From positions 74,137,062 through 74,201,061 of the forward strand of contig CM069446.1 in NCBI GenBank assembly GCA_035610835.1: 64,000 bases of DNA. The letters are read 5' to 3'. The position numbers were made by a program, and so were the translations under genes. The first letter of the stretch is position 1; the number at the start of each line of letters is the position of its first letter. Source of the DNA: Ophiura sarsii. Taxonomy: Eukaryota; Echinodermata; Ophiuroidea; Amphilepidida; Ophiuridae. The notes beneath the pieces were generated by a model. That model ran no database searches. It was not told the DNA's origin and saw nothing but the letters and a program-made list of their open reading frames with translations. Shown here one piece after another: positions 56,310 through 64,000 of this stretch.

Positions 56310-56984
56310 TTTGTGACGCGATATCTGGAGATCCGTAAGGCCTATCGTGATGGGACTTGGTGGAGGGAAGGGGGTGGTGCGTTCTGTTGCTGATTGATTT
56401 TTCAAGGTCATCGGGGGTCATACAAGGTCATCGGGGTCAAATATGCTTACAACTTTTGAGACGCGTTGTGACGCGATATCTAGAGATCCGTAAGGCCTAT
56501 CTTGATGGGACTTGATGTCAGGGAAGGGGGTAGGGTGTTCTTTTGCTGATTAGATTTTCAAGGTCATTGGAGGTCATTCAAGGTCATCGGGGTCAAATAT
56601 GGGGTCAAATAAGATCCGTAAGGCCGATCTTGATGGGATTTGGTGGAGGGAAGGGGGTGGTGTGTTCTTTTTGCTGATTACATTTTCAAGGTCATCGGAG
56701 GTCATTCAAGGTCATCGGGGGTCAAATATGGGGTCAAATAGATCAGTAAGGCCTATCTTGATGGGATTTGGTGGAGGGAAGGGGGGTGGTGTGTTCTTTT
56801 TGCTGATTACATTTTCAAGGTCACCAGAGGTCATCGGGGTCAAATATGGGGTCAAATAGATCAGTAAGGCCTATTTTGATGAGATTTGGTGGAGGGAAGG
56901 GGAGTGGTGTGTTCTTTTTGCTGAATAAATTTTCAAGGTCATCAGAGGTCATTCAAGGTCATCGGGGTCAAATAAGATCCATAA
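56310..56984 (+). repeat. minisatellite of about 109 bp, left block
   Basis: Units contain GTAAGGCCTATCTTGATGGG, then ATTTGGTGGAGGGAAGGGGG, TGTGTTCTTTTTGCTGATTA and AAGGTCATCGGGGTCAAAT. About six diverged units. It is continued by 62366-64000 across the inserted array. Confidence 0.9.
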
Positions 56985-59971
56985 GGTTGCACACCACTAA
57001 ATACATCTCCCATAGGGTTACACGTGAAATGCACACTTTTAAAATGGATATTTCTCGACGTTATAAGAAACTGGTAACTTGAAATTTGGTTTCAACTTGA
57101 AGATGAAAGCCATGACTACTAACTCAACAACTCATATATGGGGGGTAACCGGCATAATTTTGAGCTAGAGCCTTTTCAAAAAGTACGAGTTGAGTTTTCC
57201 TGGTCACACGCAATTGTTGATTAAGATTATTGCGTCAGATACCGGAAATGACCTGAACACAAATGTCTCTGTTAAAATATTAAAAAATCATCATTGCATC
57301 AATTTTTTTGGACCTGAAGAACGCTGATGTGTCTGTCAAAATTCACACTATATTAATTTCGCCATAACTTGTAGTAAATACCCTAATTTTAAACTGTAAT
57401 TTACAATAGGTCTCCCGTTTCGGCATAGAAACGGGCCGGTTTTGTACTTTTGCCTCAAAGGGGGTAGGGCCAGACGTTATTTAGTGGTGTGAAACCTGAA
57501 GGAGACACTTTTTTTATCATTGACTCATTTTCTTAATCTTTTGCACTTTACAAAATGCGTAGTTATGATTTTTGATCAAATATACGACTTCAAAGTGGTA
57601 AAAAACAGTGAAAGACATTGTGCGCCATATTGGCTATGTCAGTAAAAAAGTAGATTTTGGTTACCATGATCCTCGTCAAAAAGGCATACGGCACTATGCT
57701 AATCACTTGTTGTAAAACATTTTGCATGGAAGTATTGAAATTACAAGGACATTCTGTGAGGTTGACCTATTCAGTAGACACAGCTTAATCAATTTACCCC
57801 CCCCCCATGCCCTATCCCCCCCCCCCCCCATATACCCTATGCCCCCCCCCCCCCTCCCCCCCCACCGCTTACGTTCAACTCTTGCTTCAAATATGTCTTT
57901 TTAAATACAATTTAGATCATGTTAGACCCCGCGCCGTTCTGAGAGGGGAGTTTACGGAAGTATGCAAAACTTGTATTCAAATCTTTTTTTCTTCTCACTA
58001 GAGCGTAATTCGTTTAATATTATATTTTTGATATTTAAGAAAAAAAGTTTTTCTCCAAATTTTGTTCCTATTAGCGAAATTTAAACCCTCATATTTTGGC
58101 CATTTCGATAAATAAACATGATAAACTTTAAATCGTTTAAAGTAATCATTTATGTCTATGGCACGTGTCCGAGAAGTCTTAATGTCGCAGGGTCTTGCAT
58201 TAAAAGACAGTGGGGTGGAGAAAATGAGCATTTATACACAGCTCTATGGAGAAAAATTTACATAATCGTCGATATCTCGAAAAGAAAATCATTAATCAAA
58301 CATAATATTTTTTCAAATTAACTTTTTTGGGCAGGGAATATACGGTTTTCTTCTTTAAAAAAAAAAAAAAAAAAAGATAAAAAACTAGATAATGACTTTA
58401 ATTAGTCAGATTGTAGCTTATTTAACCGAACGGACGGATCTTTCATGATGAAACAGATGTGTATACTAAGAGAACGAAGTGTACGGGCCGTAATAATATG
58501 TGTTAGAACCAATTTTAACTAGAAGTCTAGTTATCATTGCCGGCAAGTCAGTTTAGACAGCAATGCAGGGGTGAAGGTCAAAGCGCCTTGACCCTCTGTA
58601 CAGGTTGCACACCACTAAATACATCTCCCATAGGGTTACACGTGAAATGCACACTTTTAAAATGGATATTTCTCGACGTTATAAGAAACTGGTAACTTGA
58701 AATTTGGTTTCAACTTGAAGATGAAAGCCATGACTACTAACTCAACAACTCATATATGGGGGGTAACCGGCATAATTTTGAGCTAGAGCCTTTTCAAAAA
58801 GTACGAGTTGAGTTTTCCTGGTCACACGCAATTGTTGATTAAGATTATTGCGTCAGATACCGGAAATGACCTGAACACAAATGTCTCTGTTAAAATATTA
58901 AAAAATCATCATTGCATCAATTTTTTTGGACCTGAAGAACGCTGATGTGTCTGTCAAAATTCACACTATATTAATTTCGCCATAACTTGTAGTAAATACC
59001 CTAATTTTAAACTGTAATTTACAATAGGTCTCCCGTTTCGGCATAGAAACGGGCCGGTTTTGTACTTTTGCCTCAAAGGGGGTAGGGCCAGACGTTATTT
59101 AGTGGTGTGAAACCTGAAGGAGACACTTTTTTTATCATTGACTCATTTTCTTAATCTTTTGCACTTTACATAATGCGTAGTTATGATTTTTGATCAAATA
59201 TACGACTTCAAAGTGGTAAAAAACAGTGAAAGACATTGTGCGCCATATTGGCTATGTCAGTAAAAAAGTAGATTTTGGTTACCATGATCCTCGTCAAAAA
59301 GGCATACGGCACTATGCTAATCACTTGTTGTAAAACATTTTGCATGGAAGTATTGAAATTACAAGGACATTCTGTGAGGTTGACCTATTCAGTAGACACA
59401 GCTTAATCAATTTACCCCCCCCCCCCCATGCCCTATCCCCCCCCCCATATACCCTATGCCCCCCCCCCCCCCCCCCCCCCCCCACCGCTTACGTTCAACT
59501 CTTGCTTCAAATATGTCTTTTTAAATACAATTTAGATCATGTTAGACCCCGCGCCGTTCTGAGAGGGGAGTTTACGGAAGTATGCAAAACTTGTATTCAA
59601 ATCTTTTTTTCTTCTCACTAGAGCGTAATTCGTTTAATATTATATTTTTGATATTTAAGAAAAAAAGTTTTTCTCCAAATTTTGTTCCTATTAGCGAAAT
59701 TTAAACCCTCATATTTTGGCCATTTCGATAAATAAACATGATAAACTTTAAATCGTTTAAAGTAATCATTTATGTCTATGGCACGTGTCCGAGAAGTCTT
59801 AATGTCGCAGGGTCTTGCATTAAAAGACAGTGGGGTGGAGAAAATGAGCATTTATACACAGCTCTATGGAGAAAAATTTACATAATCGTCGATATCTCGA
59901 AAAGAAAATCATTAATCAAACATAATATTTTTTCAAATTAACTTTTTTGGGCAGGGAATATACGGTTTTCT

Positions 59972-60004
<33 letters not shown>

Positions 60005-61595
60005 TAAAAAACTAGATAATGACTTTAATTAGTCAGATTGTAGCTTATTTAACCGAACGGACGGATCTTTCATGATGAAACAGATGTGTATACTAAGAGA
60101 ACGAAGTGTACGGGCCGTAATAATATGTGTTAGAACCAATTTTAACTAGAAGTCTAGTTATCATTGCCGGCAAGTCAGTTTAGACAGCAATGCAGGGGTG
60201 AAGGTCAAAGCGCCTTGACCCTCTGTACAGGTTGCACACCACTAAATACATCTCCCATAGGGTTACACGTGAAATGCACACTTTTAAATGGATATTTCTC
60301 GACGTTATAAGAAACTGGTAACTTGACATTTGGTTTCAACTTGAAGATGAAAGCCATGACTACTAACTCAACAACTCATATATGGGGGGTAACCGGCATA
60401 ATTTTGAGCTAGAGCCTTTTCAAAAAGTACGAGTTGAGTTTTCCTGGTCACACGCAATTGTTGATTAAGATTATTGCGTCAGATACCGGAAATGACCTGA
60501 ACACAAATGTCTCTGTTAAAATATTAAAAAATCATCATTGCATCAATTTTTTTGGACCTGAAGAACGCTGATGTGTCTGTCAAAATTCACACTATATTAA
60601 TTTCGCCATAACTTGTAGTAAATACCCTAATTTTAAACTGTAATTTACAATAGGTCTCCCGTTTCGGCATAGAAACGGGCCGGTTTTGTACTTTTGCCTC
60701 AAAGGGGGTAGGGCCAGACGTTATTTAGTGGTGTGAAACCTGAAGGAGACACTTTTTTTATCATTGACTCATTTTCTTAATCTTTTGCACTTTACATAAT
60801 GCGTAGTTATGATTTTTGATCAAATATACGACTTCAAAGTGGTAAAAAACAGTGAAAGACATTGTGCGCCATATTGGCTATGTCAGTAAAAAAGTAGATT
60901 TTGGTTACCATGATCCTCGTCAAAAAGGCATACGGCACTATGCTAATCACTTGTTGTAAAACATTTTGCATGGAAGTATTGAAATTACAAGGACATTCTG
61001 TGAGGTTGACCTATTCAGTAGACACAGCTTAATCAATTTACCCCCCCCCCCCATGCCCTATCCCCCCCCCCCCATATACCCTATGCCCCCCCCCCCCCCC
61101 CCCCCCCACCGCTTACGTTCAACTCTTGCTTCAAATATGTCTTTTTAAATACAATTTAGATCATGTTAGACCCCGCGCCGTTCTGAGAGGGGAGTTTACG
61201 GAAGTATGCAAAACTTGTATTCAAATCTTTTTTTCTTCTCACTAGAGCGTAATTCGTTTAATATTATATTTTTGATATTTAAGAAAAAAAGTTTTTCTCC
61301 AAATTTTGTTCCTATTAGCGAAATTTAAACCCTCATATTTTGGCCATTTCGATAAATAAACATGATAAACTTTAAATCGTTTAAAGTAATCATTTATGTC
61401 TATGGCACGTGTCCGAGAAGTCTTAATGTCGCAGGGTCTTGCATTAAAAGACAGTGGGGTGGAGAAAATGAGCATTTATACACAGCTCTATGGAGAAAAA
61501 TTTACATAATCGTCGATATCTCGAAAAGAAAATCATTAATCAAACATAATATTTTTTCAAATTAACTTTTTTGGGCAGGGAATATACGGTTTTCT

Positions 61596-61628
<33 letters not shown>

Positions 61629-62365
61629 TAAAAAACTAGATAATGACTTTAATTAGTCAGATTGTAGCTTATTTAACCGAACGGACGGATCTTTCATGAT
61701 GAAACAGATGTGTATACTAAGAGAACGAAGTGTACGGGCCGTAATAATATGTGTTAGAACCAATTTTAACTAGAAGTCTAGTTATCATTGCCGGCAAGTC
61801 AGTTTAGACAGCAATGCAGGGGTGAAGGTCAAAGCGCCTTGACCCTCTGTACAGGTTGCACACCACTAAATACATCTCCCATAGGGTTACACGTGAAATG
61901 CACACTTTTAAAATGGATATTTCTCGACGTTATAAGAAACTGGTAACTTGAAATTTGGTTTCAACTTGAAGATGAAAGCCATGACTACTAACTCAACAAC
62001 TCATATATGGGGGGTAACCGGCATAATTTTGAGCTAGAGCCTTTTCAAAAAGTACGAGTTGAGTTTTCCTGGTCACACGCAATTGTTGATTAAGATTATT
62101 GCGTCAGATACCGGAAATGACCTGAACACAAATGTCTCTGTTAAAATATTAAAAAATCATCATTGCATCAATTTTTTTGGACCTGAAGAACGCTGATGTG
62201 TCTGTCAAAATTCACACTATATTAATTTCGCCATAACTTGTAGTAAATACCCTAATTTTAAACTGTAATTTACAATAGGTCTCCCGTTTCGGCATAGAAA
62301 CGGGCCGGTTTTGTACTTTTGCCTCAAAGGGGGTAGGGCCAGACGTTATTTAGTGGTGTGAAACC
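56985..62365. mobile_element. alternating array: four 512-bp TIR elements and three 1.1-kb spacers
   Basis: TIR elements at 56985-57496, 58603-59114, 60230-60740 and 61854-62365, each with ends GGTTGCACACCACTAAATA and TATTTAGTGGTGTGAAACC (19 bp, one mismatch). Spacers at 57497-58602, 59115-60229 and 60741-61853. All repeats are nearly identical; nearly all differences are lengths of C runs (near 57797-57866) and an A run (near 58358). The whole array is flanked by ATAA and sits inside one minisatellite unit. Confidence 0.9.
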
Positions 62366-64000
62366 ATAAGGCCTATCTTGATTGGATTTGGTGGAGGGAA
62401 GGGGGATGGTGTGTTCTTTTGGTTCTTAATTTTTCGGGGTCATCAGGGGTCAAATATGGGGTCAAATAGATCAGTAAGGCCTATCTTGATGGGATTTGGT
62501 GGACGGAAGAGGGATGGTGTGTTCTTTTTGTTGATTAATTTTTCGGGGTCATTGGGGGTCAAATATGGGGTCAAATAGATCAGTAAGGCCTATCTTGATG
62601 GGATTTGGTGGAGGGAAGGGGGGTGGTGTGTTCTTTTTGTTGCTTAATTTTTCGGGGTCATTGGGGTCAAATATGGGGTCAAATAGATCAGTAAGGCCTA
62701 TCTTGATGGGATTTGGTGGACGGAAGAGGGATGGGGTGTTCTTTTTGTTGCTAATTTTTTCGGGGTCATCGGGGGTCAAATATGGAGTCAAATAGATCAG
62801 TAAGGCCTATCTTGATGGGATTTGGTGGACGGAAGAGGGATGGTGTGTTCTTTTTGTTGATTAATTTTTCGGGGTCATCGGGGGTCAAATATGGGGTCAA
62901 ATAGATCAGTAAGGCCTATCTTGATGGGATTTGGTGGACGGAAGAGGGATGGTGTGTTCTTTTTGTTGATTAATTTTTCGGGGTAATCGGGGTCAAATAT
63001 GGGGTCAAATAGATCAGTAAGGCCTATCTTGATGAGATTTGGTGGACGGAAGAGGGATGGGGTGTTCTTTTTGTTGATTATTTTTTAAGGGTCATCAGGG
63101 GTCAAATATGGGGTCAAATAAATAAGTAAGGCCTATCTTGATGGGATTTGGTGGACGGAAGAGGGATGGTGTGTTCTTTTTGTTGATTAATTTTTCGGGG
63201 TCATCGGGGGTCAAATATGGGGTCAAATAGATCAGTAAGGCCTATCTTGATGGGATTTGGTGGAGGGAAGGGGGGTGGTGTGTTCTTTTTGTTGATTAAT
63301 TTTTCGGGGTCATCGGGGGTCAAATATGGGGTCAAATAGATCAGTAAGGCCTATCTTGATGGGATTTGGTGGAGGGAAGGGGGGTGGTGTGTTCTTTTTG
63401 TTGATTAATTTTTCGGGGTCATCGGGGGTCAAATATGGGGTCAAATAGATCAGTAAGGCCTATCTTGATGGGATTTGGTGGAGGGAAGGGGGTGGTGTGT
63501 TCTTTTTGTTGATTAATTTTTCGGGGTCATCGGGGTCAAATATGGGGTCAAATAGATCAGTAAGGCCTATCTTGATGGGATTTGGTGGACGGAAGAGGGA
63601 TGGTGTGTTCTTTTTGTTGATTAATTTTTCGGGGTCATCGGGGGTCAAATAGATCAGTAAGGCCTATCTTGATGGGATTTGGTGGAGGGAAGGGGGTGGT
63701 GTGTTCTTTTTGCTGATTACATTTTCAAGGTCATCGGAGGTCATTCAAGGTCATCGGGGGTCAAATATGGGGTCAAATAGATCAGTAAGGCCTATCTTGA
63801 TGGGATTTGGTGGAGGGAAGGGGGGTGGTGTGTTCTTTTTGCTGATTACATTTTCAAGGTCACCAGAGGTCATCGGGGTCAAATATGGGGTCAAATAGAT
63901 CAGTAAGGCCTATTTTGATGAGATTTGGTGGAGGGAAGGGGAGTGGTGTGTTCTTTTTGCTGAATAAATTTTCAAGGTCATCAGAGGTCATTCAAGGTCA
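62366..64000 (+). repeat. minisatellite of about 109 bp, right block
   Basis: About fifteen units to the window edge, starting points of AAGGCCTATCTTGATGG spaced 95-129 bases, mostly 107-111. The last three units resemble the left block (GCTGATTACATTTTCAAGG) more than the middle ones do (GTTGATTAATTTTTCGGGG). The small ORFs here are by-products. Confidence 0.92.

Noticed and set aside
56599..57082. Open frames in the minisatellite with repeated SNRSVRPILMGFGGGKGGG-type peptides, on both strands
   Set aside because: The frames follow from the near-constant satellite unit; they are open on opposite strands, break when unit length changes, and have no known protein features.
57722..61565. Identical ORFs of 60-93 codons in each spacer of the array (HGSIEITRTFCEVDLFSRHS, INFKSFKVIIYVYGTCPRS)
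   Set aside because: Their multiplication reflects copying of the DNA. One contains a variable poly-Pro stretch from C-run slippage, so length is not conserved. No homology recognised.
62366..64000. CRISPR-like regular repetition
   Set aside because: Units are about 109 bp, continuous, without distinct spacers, in a eukaryotic genome; this is a minisatellite.

Overview
This is a eukaryotic, AT-rich, intron-rich and very repeat-dense window. Two spliced protein-coding genes can be reconstructed exon by exon: a CEP57-family centrosomal gene on the minus strand (coding exons from 43701 down to 22874) and a FAM76-family gene on the plus strand (coding exons from 44870 to 55954, running on past the window). 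They sit head to head with 1168 bases between the two start codons. The same divergent pair (CEP57 and FAM76B) is known from human 11q21. That pairing and the TE landscape suggest a marine invertebrate deuterostome, most likely an echinoderm; the species call is inference only.

Layout. 1-22,860: no recognisable host gene; a 5'-truncated LINE, CCCTAACC-rich low-complexity DNA, a hAT-type element and many short inverted-repeat elements (MITEs and foldbacks). 22,874-43,701: CEP57 in nine coding exons, with introns made largely of transposons. Near its 3' end the exon for the C-terminal coiled coil is tandemly duplicated: one spliceable extra copy and three decaying ones. 43,702-44,869: short intergenic stretch, the probable shared promoter. 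44,870-55,954: FAM76, eight coding exons carrying eight CxxC pairs and a C-terminal coiled coil; the final exon is not in the window. 56,300-64,000: a minisatellite of about 109 bp interrupted by four 512-bp terminal-inverted-repeat elements alternating with three near-identical spacers of about 1.1 kb.

The reading frame joins cleanly across every proposed CEP57 and FAM76 splice junction, with GT/AG sites and phases that agree, so the models are internally checked. Product names rest on recognising family motifs, not on a database search.

The most unusual structures are: (i) a TIR-bounded element of about 4.8 kb in CEP57 intron 2 carrying a conserved 15-17-base core, TGTCAGGAGTGTAACAC, at roughly 360-bp spacing in otherwise diverged DNA; (ii) a smaller TIR element at 10.55-11.48 kb with palindromic cores GTAACACGTGTTAC at about 170-186-bp spacing; (iii) the alternating element/spacer array at 57-62 kb, flanked as a whole by a 4-bp target duplication; (iv) the exon duplication in CEP57; and (v) a MITE inserted exactly into a CEP57 5' splice site, whose target duplication preserves the GTAA.
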